In this document: positions 45,174-52,814 of the stretch, in pieces
Numbering within the stretch: position 1 is the first letter of the stretch
Layout: the number at the start of each line of letters is the position of its first letter
Source of the DNA: Leptolyngbya sp. FACHB-8
GTDB lineage: Bacteria > Cyanobacteriota > Cyanobacteriia > Elainellales > Elainellaceae
Direction of reading: 5' to 3'
NCBI RefSeq assembly: GCF_014695575.1
Contig: NZ_JACJOO010000048.1
Coordinates: forward strand, 1-64,000
DNA length: 64,000 nucleotides
Made by a program: the position numbers and the translations under genes
Notes under the pieces: model-generated
The model's database searches: none
Told to the model about the DNA's origin: nothing
The model's input: the letters and a program-made list of their open reading frames with translations, nothing else

Positions 45174-45202
45174 GCACTTCATCAACGTGCATAGCGCTAT
45201 GC

Positions 45203-45265
45203 GATCAGAAGCAGGTCGTTGAAAGGCTTTGCTCTGTAAGGTTTTCCAACGGCCTGCTTCTGATC
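45203..45265. repeat. Long imperfect inverted repeat
   Basis: GATCAGAAGCAGG(T)CGTTG and its near-complement ending at 45265 can pair over about 20 bp. It lies just after the stop of the 45274 gene (minus strand), as a terminator might. Confidence 0.65.
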
Positions 45266-45273
45266 ACGTCATG

Positions 45274-45924
45274 TTATTGCGGTGCAAGGTAAATGCGATC
45301 GCCCTCAATGCGAATTTGCTCCAGTGAAATGCCCTGCTGCTGAAGCAACTCCATCAGCTGCGTCTCCAGGTCATCGACTGACACCCCAAACTGTTGCGCT
45401 ACCACGTCCAGCGGTAGCTGCAGGCGTCCTACTCGGACACTGGTATTGCCTTCTAGCTCCAGACGCCCATTTCGAATCTGAGGGCTACTCTCCAGCCCAA
45501 TGAATAACTGTTGCTCATCCAACCCCGGCACCATCGAGAGCAACTGCTCCACGCGTAGCCGATCGCGATCGCTCAACTTATCCAATGGCAACTCTGCCAG
45601 GTTGACCACTGTACCCGTCTCTAACCGCCCATTCTTCACGGTTGCGCTCAAGTTGGCAGCAGGCTCCTGCCACTCGGATGGCACGACATGGGAAGCGATC
45701 GCCTCCTGCAACAACTGCTCTACCTGAGCGGAACTCAAGACCACCTCTGCATCTGATTGAGCTTCTGATGCCGACGTTATTGCTGAGTTAGAAGACTCTA
45801 TCGTTTGAGCCACATACCAATCGGGCAATCGAGTTGCCTGGCGTACTGAATAGGCGATCGCGAACACTGAGCCGACCAGCGCTCCCATCACCATCCAAAG
45901 CATGAAGAAACCGGACTTGTTCAT
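45274..45924 (-). CDS. Hypothetical membrane-anchored protein, 216 aa
   Basis: The ATG at 45924 starts MNKSGFFMLW directly before a hydrophobic helix (about 3-25); a longer frame to 45996 adds 24 unlikely residues. Residues 60-215 form a soluble acidic domain with two similar stretches: VVPSEWQEPAANLSATVKNGRLETGTVVNLAELP and LPLDVVAQQFGVSVDDLETQ, plus EGNTSVRVGRLQLP in between, a strand-turn pattern that repeats. No known family is recognised. Cytoplasmic or periplasmic face cannot be decided. Confidence 0.6.
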   Translation of the reverse strand: MNKSGFFMLWMVMGALVGSVFAIAYSVRQATRLPDWYVAQTIESSNSAITSASEAQSDAEVVLSSAQVEQLLQEAIASHVVPSEWQEPAANLSATVKNGRLETGTVVNLAELPLDKLSDRDRLRVEQLLSMVPGLDEQQLFIGLESSPQIRNGRLELEGNTSVRVGRLQLPLDVVAQQFGVSVDDLETQLMELLQQQGISLEQIRIEGDRIYLAPQ

Positions 45925-46074
45925 AAAAGGATTAAGGCAAGGGGCAGAAGAAGCAAGGGAGTAGAGGATGGTAGAGGGTAAGAACGGAGTACTCAATTTT
46001 AAACTTCAGCCTCGCTTGTCGGCCTTCAGCCTTTTTCTTCAACCTTCTATCGCTTTTGCCCTCTGTCCTCCCTA

Positions 46075-47652
46075 CTATCGCTCCACCTGCCTCTTCAAGG
46101 CATAGAGCATCTGAGGTTGTGCCTTTCCCTTCAGCACCTGCGCTCCCAGGGGTTCACAGTAAAAATGGGGGGCGATCGCTTGATACACGCGCTCCGTCAG
46201 GAGAATATCGCCGACCTGCGCTCGAGCCATCAGTCGAGCTGCCGTATTGACGGGATCGCCCAGAATATTAAACTCTCGTCGACCCCGAGGTTCTCCAATT
46301 TCCGCCGAGAAAACTGCCCCTGAGCAGATGCCAACACGCAGCCCTAAAGAGACTGGAACACCTCCGGCAATAGGAGGTGGTAGCTGTTGCACAATTTCCT
46401 GCACAGCCAGAGCTAGGCCAGCCGCCCGTAAGGCATCCTCTGGATGGCTACTAAATGCACCAAAGTAGATCAAAATATCAGAGCCAACGGCGTGATAAGT
46501 AACTTTTTGTAAAGTGCCACCCCGCGCCTTTACCGCCGCATCAATGAGTGAAAAGGTCCTTGAAAAGCTTTCTGTCAGCGCTGGTACTTCATCAGGATGG
46601 GCAATATCCGCTGCTTCGGGATAGCCCATCAGGTTAATGAACACGACAGTTGGTTCTGGAAAATTCGGTGGAATTCGCCGCTCGGCAGCGCCCTCTACAA
46701 GTTGGGTGAGAATTTCGGAGGGTAGGTAGCATGCGAGGAGTTGGACTCGACGCAGTGCGTCCTGAATTTCGTTCAATAGGCCCTCCGTACTGCGATCGAG
46801 AAGGAGAGGGCTGGTCAACCGCCGCCGGTTCAGGCTGATGTCATAATCCCCCAGGAAACCTGTGGTCAGGTCGTCCTGAATCAGGTAATGGCAGCTTGGC
46901 TGGCGTTCATTCTGGCAGGGTTCCATATCAAATTGGTCGTCCGCGCGGAGGCGATCGCCCGCCTCCTGGGTCACACAGACCCGTCCTACCTTGCCACTGC
47001 TCTCAGCCAGTTTTGCCCGTTGTACCGTCTGCCCCAGTAGCACATGGGCCATACGATGTGGGGTGCCTAGATCCGCAGCGAGATACATACCGGCATGAAT
47101 TCCGACACGCATGGCTAACGAAAATCGTCCCTGCGGAGTTTCAATACTTCGAAAATTTCGCATCGCCCGCTGCATTCGTAGCCCTGTCCGTACGGCCTGG
47201 GCGGTGTCGTCTCCCTGGACATCTTCCAGAAACTGGACCAGCATCGCGTCCCCGGTAAACTCCAGCAGGTCCCCCCCTGACTTGCCAATGATTTCGATCA
47301 TTTCGGAGAAGTAGCGATTGAGAACCTCCAGGAGCGCCATTGCCCCTTTGCGTCCGGAAGCGGCATTGGCCTCCATCAAAGGCGTAAAACCCGCCAGATC
47401 CGTAAATAGGAGAGTACCCTGTCGCCATTCGTAGCGTACTTTTCCAGATGGGGGTGGCTGTTCAGCGACTTGCCGGGGGACGTAATCCTGCAAAGCTCGC
47501 TGTAGGGTACGCAAATGCTGGAACACCTGCATCAGACGGTCTGGCTCCGGATCAAACCACACCCGTGCATAAAGGTCAGCGGGTAACAAGCGGCGCATTT
47601 GAGGCTCAATTTCGGCCAAAACCGCATGTTCTGACACAGGTAAACGGGTCAT
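46075..47652 (-). CDS. Protein with two class III nucleotide cyclase domains, asymmetric
   Basis: A 525-residue soluble protein: an N-terminal region (1-75), cyclase domain 1 (80-235), a linker and cyclase domain 2 (333-520). Domain 1 keeps both metal Asp residues (D85, D135) but has Gln at 211 and Leu at 215 where the transition-state Asn and Arg belong. Domain 2 has Asn at 340 and Ser at 391 in place of the metal Asps but keeps N469 and R473 (PVNTAARL). The two could make one active site between them, as C1 and C2 do in mammalian adenylyl cyclases. Substrate is unclear (E131, H387, N462 at specificity positions). No membrane helix. Confidence 0.85.
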   Translation of the reverse strand: MTRLPVSEHAVLAEIEPQMRRLLPADLYARVWFDPEPDRLMQVFQHLRTLQRALQDYVPRQVAEQPPPSGKVRYEWRQGTLLFTDLAGFTPLMEANAASGRKGAMALLEVLNRYFSEMIEIIGKSGGDLLEFTGDAMLVQFLEDVQGDDTAQAVRTGLRMQRAMRNFRSIETPQGRFSLAMRVGIHAGMYLAADLGTPHRMAHVLLGQTVQRAKLAESSGKVGRVCVTQEAGDRLRADDQFDMEPCQNERQPSCHYLIQDDLTTGFLGDYDISLNRRRLTSPLLLDRSTEGLLNEIQDALRRVQLLACYLPSEILTQLVEGAAERRIPPNFPEPTVVFINLMGYPEAADIAHPDEVPALTESFSRTFSLIDAAVKARGGTLQKVTYHAVGSDILIYFGAFSSHPEDALRAAGLALAVQEIVQQLPPPIAGGVPVSLGLRVGICSGAVFSAEIGEPRGRREFNILGDPVNTAARLMARAQVGDILLTERVYQAIAPHFYCEPLGAQVLKGKAQPQMLYALKRQVER

Positions 47653-47867
47653 AAAAGCCTGGGGGAATGGGTGGTCTCTACGATCGACATACAGTAATGC
47701 CCCTCCTCACGACTATCCTCCCAAAAACCCCCTCACGTAAAGGCGCTTTTCTAAGGAATTTAAAAAAATGTCGTTGAAATCGAAAAACTCTTGTGTAGAG
47801 ATGGCTAATATAGTTTATGCTTGTAAATGCTTAAATACATCAGACATTGATGTCTTGAGTCCTCTGA

Positions 47868-47948
47868 GCGGATGTGGCGGAATTGGTATACGCGCACGTT
47901 TGAGGGGCGTGTGGCTTTGCCTTGCGAGTTCGAGTCTCGCCATCCGCA
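47868..47948 (+). tRNA. tRNA-Leu(GAG)
   Basis: 81 nt, with the long variable arm of class II tRNAs. Anticodon loop TTGAGGG in the stem ACG/CGT gives anticodon GAG. Acceptor stem GCGGATG pairs with CATCCGC; discriminator A. CCA is not encoded. Confidence 0.96.
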
Positions 47949-47975
47949 TCTGTAGGTGCATAGCACTTACCAAGT

Positions 47976-48016
47976 AAATTAAGGGAGTTCTGCGATGCAG
48001 GGCTCCCTTAATTTTT
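47976..48016 (+). terminator. Terminator of tRNA-Leu
   Basis: AAATTAAGGGAG pairs with CTCCCTTAATTT; a T-run follows. About 30 bases after the tRNA. Confidence 0.85.
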
Positions 48017-48135
48017 AGTTACATAACCTAGGATCCATGTCTGTCGCGAACTAGCAGAAGTGGGCTCTCGGTTATGGCGCTTCTCACAAAAAAAATGACC
48101 CTTTCAACCAGCTTTAAAGCTTCATTAAAGGAATA

Positions 48136-48180
48136 TTGAGGGTTGATGTGGTGTATTTCGCACGCCGCATCAACCCTCAA
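48136..48180. repeat. Palindrome with 13-bp perfect outer arms
   Basis: TTGAGGGTTGATG and complement around a core TGGTGTATTTCGCACGCCG, related to GTGCGAA. Between the tRNA-Leu terminator and the response regulator. Confidence 0.75.
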
Positions 48181-48630
48181 CCGGGCATGCCCCTAGTACT
48201 AAGCGGCGAGAATCAATGGGGGTGCTTGGTACTTTATTCGCTGGTCCTAAAGGAAATCTGAAGTTACTTCACCTACGTAAATTTTTTGTGAAAGTTGGGC
48301 ACTCTAGGCGAAGGATCCAGGCATAAAGGCTCTGTTTTTCCGTCAGGTGTAATCTATATCCCACTTCGCCGAACCAAATTCCAGACTCGCAGCTACACTA
48401 GATGCTATCCCAGGAGTAAGACGGGTTCCCAGGGGCGATCGCTCAGGGGGGTCTACTATCGACAGGCAAAAGTTCATCAGGAGTGGCATAGACTGTAATG
48501 CAGAGCCAGTCATCGGTATCATCTGTAGGCTCAGGCACGGTTTAGATTTACGTTTAGAACCGAACAGCGTTAATCTGAGAGAGCTAAAGCCTTTTGCCAT
48601 TTCCTTCAACCGTTACCCGAGGAGTTCGCC
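48181..48630. other. Region upstream of the response regulator
   Basis: About 450 bases. Open frames in it are spurious. The regulator promoter lies here; no distinct site found. Confidence 0.5.
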
Positions 48631-49170
48631 GTGGCAACTCATAAGATTTTGGTTATTGATGACAGCAGGGTGATCCGCAACATGGTGCGGGACATGCTAC
48701 CCAAAGGTAATTTTGAAGTATTAGAAGCAAAGGACGGGGTAGAAGGCGTTAATACGATTTATCAAGAACGACCTAACCTGATCATGCTGGACTTCCTCCT
48801 TCCACGTATGAGCGGCTGGGAGGTGTTTCAGGAGATCGAGGCGAAGCCAGAGTTGCGAGCCCCCCTCGTGCTGATGTCTGGTCGTAAAGAAGAGGTCACG
48901 GAAAAGATTCCTGAGCCGTTCGAGTATTTTGAGTTTATCGAGAAGCCCTTTGAGCAGAAGCAATTGGTGGAAGCGATCAAAGCGGCGATGGTGAAGTTTA
49001 AGAAGTGGCCGCAACCGATTGTTGCTGCCGCTCCAGCAGCTGATGGTGCTGCTGGGTCTGCTGAAGTCGAACTCCTCAATAAGAAGATCGAAAAAATGCA
49101 GGCCGAGATTGACATGATGAAGAAGCAGATGGGCCAAATCCTGACCTTCATCAAGCAGCGGATGAAATAA
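48631..49170 (+). CDS. CheY-like response regulator with C-terminal coiled coil
   Basis: A 179-residue protein, GTG start. Receiver domain 1-125 with the acid pair D10/D11, phospho-acceptor D54 (LDFLLP), Ser in LMSGRKE and Lys in EKPF. A Pro/Ala-rich linker (PIVAAAPAADGAAG) leads into a 35-residue coiled coil (LLNKKIEKMQAEIDMMKKQMGQ). It has no DNA-binding or output enzyme domain, so the output is likely through protein contacts by the coil. The cognate kinase is not adjacent. A hairpin terminator and a triloop palindrome follow. Confidence 0.85.
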   Translation: MATHKILVIDDSRVIRNMVRDMLPKGNFEVLEAKDGVEGVNTIYQERPNLIMLDFLLPRMSGWEVFQEIEAKPELRAPLVLMSGRKEEVTEKIPEPFEYFEFIEKPFEQKQLVEAIKAAMVKFKKWPQPIVAAAPAADGAAGSAEVELLNKKIEKMQAEIDMMKKQMGQILTFIKQRMK

Positions 49171-49184
49171 TCCAATTCTTTGCG

Positions 49185-49225
49185 ATCGCCCTGGTGGATG
49201 GCTTCTGCCCCTCTACCAGGGCGAT
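49185..49225 (+). terminator. Hairpin after the response regulator
   Basis: ATCGCCCTGGT and its complement form an 11-bp stem 15 bases after the stop. It includes the HIP1-like GCGATCGC start. Confidence 0.65.
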
Positions 49226-49260
49226 ATTTATTTCAGGTTTTGGGTGAAGCGCCTATAACA

Positions 49261-49305
49261 GGAGGTGTAATGAGGGGGCACAAAGTGCCCCCTCATTACA
49301 CCTCC
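49261..49305. repeat. Perfect 21-bp-arm palindrome, triloop AAA
   Basis: Arms 49261-49281 and 49285-49305. AAA loop closed by C:G. The right arm contains the recR stop codon (49296-49298) and its last two sense codons and part of another. Confidence 0.93.
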
Positions 49306-49892
49306 AAATCTCGTCGCCCTTCCAGCGCGCGTGCCAGAGTAACTTCGTCGGCATATTCCAGATCCCCGCCCATAGGTAGGCCAAAGGCAATGCGCGTTAC
49401 CCGAGTGAAGGGTTGCAGAAGTTTGCCAATGTAGAGGGTTGTAGTTTCCCCTTCAACACTTGGGCTGATAGCCATAATTACTTCTTTCACATCCTGCTGA
49501 TTCACCCGCCGGATCAACGGGGTAATGTGAAGCTGGTCGGGGCCGATTCCCTCCATTGGAGAGATGAGCCCGCCTAAAACATGGTATTTGCCCTGGTATT
49601 CCCGCGTTTTTTCAATAGCAATCACATCTCGCGAGTCAGCAACGACACAAATAGTAGCGGAATCGCGGCTGGGGGCACGGCAGATATCGCACACCTCCTC
49701 GGCGGAGAGGTGATAGCAAACACTGCAATAGCCAACTTGCTGTTTGGCTTCCAGCAAAGCCTGGGCCAACTCACGCACATCAGATTCTGGCCGCTTCAGG
49801 ATGTGGAGGGCAAGCCGCTGAGCAGTTTTGGGGCCAATGCCGGGTAGCCGTTGAAATTGTTCGACTAACCGGGCGAGGGGGCGCGTGTACGT
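49296..49892 (-). CDS. recR: Recombination protein RecR, probably ACG start
   Basis: A 198-residue reading with all RecR parts: helix-hairpin-helix [17 protein letters not shown] (about 18-35), a C4 zinc finger ([16 protein letters not shown] near 56-71), a Toprim domain ([28 protein letters not shown]) and the C-terminal [10 protein letters not shown]. RecR loads RecA on gapped DNA with RecO. The first in-frame ATG/GTG/TTG is a GTG at 49778, which would delete the hairpin-helix motif. The frame stays open to ACG at 49892, which follows GGAGG by 8 bases and falls exactly where relatives begin. The start may be a real ACG or an error. Confidence 0.9.
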   Translation of the reverse strand, partial: TYTRPLARLVEQFQRLPGIGPKTAQRLALHILKRPESDVRELAQALLEAKQQVGYCSVCYHLSAEEVCDICRAPSRDSATICVVADSRDVIAIEKTREYQGKYHVLGGLISPMEGIGPDQLHITPLIRRVNQQDVKEVIMAISPSVEGETTTLYIGKLLQPFTRVTRIAFGLPMGGDLEYADEVTLARALEGRRDLEV

Positions 49893-49955
49893 AGGTCTAT
49901 CCTCCGAAAAAATTTGCTTCCAACGCCATCATAGCGGTTCTGAAGATGGCTTATG

Positions 49956-50006
49956 GGTACGTTTTTGGGGCATGAAAATTACGGTTTCACGCCCCAAAAA
50001 CGTACC
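49956..50006. repeat. 22-bp-arm palindrome, one mismatch
   Basis: GGTACGTTTTTGGGGCATGAAA and its complement (single A:C mismatch) with a 7-base loop. Between the MFS gene and recR on the minus strand, where it might end MFS transcripts. Confidence 0.85.
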
Positions 50007-50029
50007 AGAATTAGTGGGCCCAGTCTGCG

Positions 50030-51190
50030 TTAACTCGTTTTTGGGTGTGTCAGGCTGATAAAACTAGCGAGTACTGCCAATGCAGTGGCCGCAAAAAAGA
50101 CAGAGTGCAATCCGGCATACTTCCACACGGGTCCCAAAAGCCAGGGGCAGATGAATTGCCCCAGGGAATTGAACCCTGTTCCGATCCCCAGAACGCTGGC
50201 CCGTAGCTCAGGGGGTGTGTGACCCGCGAGAACGTTGTAGAGGTTGGGGGTGATGATGCCAAACCCAATGCCAAAAAGGATGGCAGCCGGCACGATGAGG
50301 GATAGGTGAGTCAGGAGCGGGATGGTGAAGATGGTGGTGGCCATGAGGCTAAAGCCTAGGGCGATCGCCCGGTTTTCTCCTAGTCGCTTAGCCACCCAGG
50401 CAGCTCCCACGGCTGCAACGATGGCAGCTCCCACTGCCCGGATTGCTAACACAAAGCCGTTCAGTTCAGGCCCTGCGCCAATGGCAGCTTTGAGGTAGAG
50501 AGGCGTATAGATGACCACGGTATAGACCACTGTGGCAGCGACGCCGATCAATCCATAAATACGCCAGATTTGAGGTTGCTTCAGAACAGTGCGTAGTTCA
50601 GAGGTTCCCCCCGAAGGCATCATTCCAGAGACCTTGGAGGAAATGCCATTAAAGACAACCAGCATAAAGCTGAGTAGAATAACACCCGCTCCATATAAAT
50701 AGAAGGAATATTGCCAGTGGGTTTTGCCGACCCATCCCCCCAAAAGCGGAAACAAGATGGCGGATGTGGTCATGGCGCTGGTGGCAAACCCCAGCACCCG
50801 GGAGCGGGATTCCCCCTCATACATGCTGCTGAGAATACCAATGGTGGCAGCGGCAATACCCCCGCTGGCTGCGCCCAGTAGGGCACGAGATGCCAGCAAC
50901 AGGGGAAAACTTGTGAGAAATGCCGTCGAAATACCAAAGAAGCTATAGAGTATAAGGCTCGGAATCATGACCTTCATCTTGCCAATCCGATCGGCAAGTA
51001 GGCCCATGATGGGTGTCATCAAAGCACTGGTTAGGGCGTGAATACTCAGGAGGGTGCCGGCCCAACGAGGATTTAAACCTAACTCCTGCACCATTTCTGG
51101 AAAGACTGGCGCGACGATACCTCCGGTCATGGTTGTTAAACAACCAGCCAACAGCAACAAGCTAAACTGAATGCTTCGTTCTGTTGACAT
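50030..51190 (-). CDS. Major facilitator superfamily transporter
   Basis: A 386-residue, twelve-helix transporter from ATG 51190 (an earlier start at 51214 would add eight residues). The motif-A loop GLLADRIGKMKVM lies between helices 2 and 3 and the pattern RALLGAASGGIAAATIGILSSMYE is typical of drug or proton-antiport types. Substrate unknown. It faces the lipoprotein gene divergently, with the second copy of the 9-bp TSD element between. Confidence 0.87.
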   Translation of the reverse strand: MSTERSIQFSLLLLAGCLTTMTGGIVAPVFPEMVQELGLNPRWAGTLLSIHALTSALMTPIMGLLADRIGKMKVMIPSLILYSFFGISTAFLTSFPLLLASRALLGAASGGIAAATIGILSSMYEGESRSRVLGFATSAMTTSAILFPLLGGWVGKTHWQYSFYLYGAGVILLSFMLVVFNGISSKVSGMMPSGGTSELRTVLKQPQIWRIYGLIGVAATVVYTVVIYTPLYLKAAIGAGPELNGFVLAIRAVGAAIVAAVGAAWVAKRLGENRAIALGFSLMATTIFTIPLLTHLSLIVPAAILFGIGFGIITPNLYNVLAGHTPPELRASVLGIGTGFNSLGQFICPWLLGPVWKYAGLHSVFFAATALAVLASFISLTHPKTS

Positions 51191-51572
51191 GTTTTTCTTA
51201 AACAGTGCGATCAATGTCCCTTCCTCACATCACACCCACGCCTGTTCGACGTATTGTTTCACGCTAGAAGATCGCGGGTTGAGATGGTTCATCCAGTAGG
51301 CATCCTTGTGAACTGTCCTATGACTTCCTTATGATGTAACCCTTCTGGAACTGACGAGTCAAAAGTGCAACTTTGAAGTTTTCAATAGGCTAGGAGTCAT
51401 GTCAAGTCCGTTGTAAAACTATCCCCCTAGAAGGAACAAAGAAGGGGTTTTAAAACTGGCAGTGTTTATATTTCATTTTTGATAGAAGTGAGTTACTCAA
51501 TCAAACATAAAATTCAAAATTTGTATGCCTTCCTGCTTGTCTATACCTCTAGTACGAATATAAAGATTGAGC
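51191..51572. other. Upstream region of the MFS transporter
   Basis: About 380 A+T-rich bases; no gene. The last nine bases (51564-51572, AGATTGAGC) are the left copy of the element's flanking repeat. Confidence 0.5.
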
Positions 51573-51705
51573 CAGCAATTCTCATTTTGAAATCAGGTCC
51601 GAAAACCGCGCGCCTTTGGCGCGCGGTTTTCGGGCTTCAAAGCCAAGAGTTCACGCCCGTAGGGCGTGAACTCTTGGCTTTGAAGCCCATACTGGAGAAT
51701 TGCTG
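51573..51705 (+). mobile_element. Three-stem palindromic transposon-like element, copy 2
   Basis: Same structure as 34854-34985: TIR CAGCAATTCTC, hairpin 51599-51633 (loop TTT) and hairpin 51632-51688 (loop GTA, 27-bp arms). AGATTGAGC flanks both sides exactly (51564-51572 and 51706-51714). Relative to copy 1 the first loop is inverted and two arm positions have compensatory changes. Confidence 0.93.
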
Positions 51706-51867
51706 AGATTGAGCCTTTTGTTGCAAATAGGCACTCATTGAACTAAAGAATTGAAGTGAATTTTAAAATCTATAAACAGTTGTAGTAAAGTTCTGTCCCC
51801 TAGAAAGAGGTGTTGATTCTCTGCAAAAACTAAGCTGTTGGGTAAGCAAGGTTAGGAGGGAATCGTG

Positions 51868-52722
51868 ATGAAATTGATTGGCGATATCAGCAAAGGCTTT
51901 GGAAAAGGAGCGATCGCCCTCATTCTATCGGCCGGGCTCCTAACGGCTTGCCAAACCAACACTCAAACGAGTGTTGAAGAGCCTGAATCCACATCTCCCA
52001 ACCCTGCCGTAGAGCATCCAATTAGCACTACAGGTGATCAAAGTGTACGGACAGGCGAACTGACAGGCAATATCGAGAAGTACATGGGTGAAACGCTCTC
52101 TATCCGTGGTGAAATGCGAGAATCTGTTGGAGATATTGCATTTTCCATGGCGGGCGATCGCCTGTTTGATGGTAAAGATGTGCTTGTTATTAATGCGACA
52201 GGAACTCCGTTTCTGGTTCCTGATGGCAACCAATTCACCAAGAATCTCCAGGTGATAGGGCAGGTTCGCCGTCTAGCCACCGCTGACCTCCAGAAGGAAT
52301 ATGGCTTGAATCTGGACCCTCAAACTTACCAGCAGTACGAAGACAGCTCTGTAGTCATCGCCCAATCGATCGCCTTTGCTCCTGAACCCGAGGAGATTAG
52401 CAAAAATCCGGAATCCTATTACGGTCAAACCATCTCCGTCGAGGGAACCGTCGCTGACCAACTCACACCGAGTACCTTTACTCTTCAGGATAACGACCTG
52501 TTTGCTGGCGAGGAAGTTCTGGTTATTGGTTCAACCCCAGATGCAGCCTTAGCCGAGAAGGAAGATATTGTGATTACGGGTGTTCTTCGGCCTTATATTC
52601 CAAACGAGTTTGAACAGGATTATGACCTCGATTGGGACAGCGGTTTGAAACAGAAAATTGATGACGAATTTATCGAGAAGCCGGTTCTCGTAGTTGAGAG
52701 TATTTTCCCTGCAGCCAAATAA
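51868..52722 (+). CDS. Lipoprotein with two similar domains, 284 aa
   Basis: A GTG at 51865 precedes the ATG; the AGGAGGG ribosome site best fits ATG 51868. A lipobox LLTAC (Cys near residue 28) shows membrane anchoring. A Ser/Pro linker leads to two repeats (about 70-160 and 165-275), each with a phrase like ENIEKYMGETLSIRGEMRE...FLVPDGNQF or NPESYYGQTISVEGTV...FAGEEVLVIG, suggesting a duplicated OB- or PRC-like beta domain. No family name known. Divergent from the MFS gene, followed by a terminator. Confidence 0.75.
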   Translation: MKLIGDISKGFGKGAIALILSAGLLTACQTNTQTSVEEPESTSPNPAVEHPISTTGDQSVRTGELTGNIEKYMGETLSIRGEMRESVGDIAFSMAGDRLFDGKDVLVINATGTPFLVPDGNQFTKNLQVIGQVRRLATADLQKEYGLNLDPQTYQQYEDSSVVIAQSIAFAPEPEEISKNPESYYGQTISVEGTVADQLTPSTFTLQDNDLFAGEEVLVIGSTPDAALAEKEDIVITGVLRPYIPNEFEQDYDLDWDSGLKQKIDDEFIEKPVLVVESIFPAAK

Positions 52723-52756
52723 CGCTCTCTATCTCAAGCGGCCTGGACAAGGACCT

Positions 52757-52785
52757 ATGGGTAGGCTATGCCTACCCATTTTTTT
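52757..52785 (+). terminator. Intrinsic terminator
   Basis: ATGGGTAGGC-TAT-GCCTACCCAT stem followed by T7. Ends the lipoprotein gene and may serve the convergent FAD oxidase. Confidence 0.9.
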
Positions 52786-52814
52786 GTACATCAGGTTCTC
52801 CATGGGATTTGGGA

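Noticed and set aside
47768-47977. Protein gene overlapping tRNA-Leu
   Set aside because: The frame crosses the tRNA gene and has no family features.
49296-49778. Short recR starting at GTG 49778
   Set aside because: This would remove the helix-hairpin-helix motif that is clearly coded in frame upstream.
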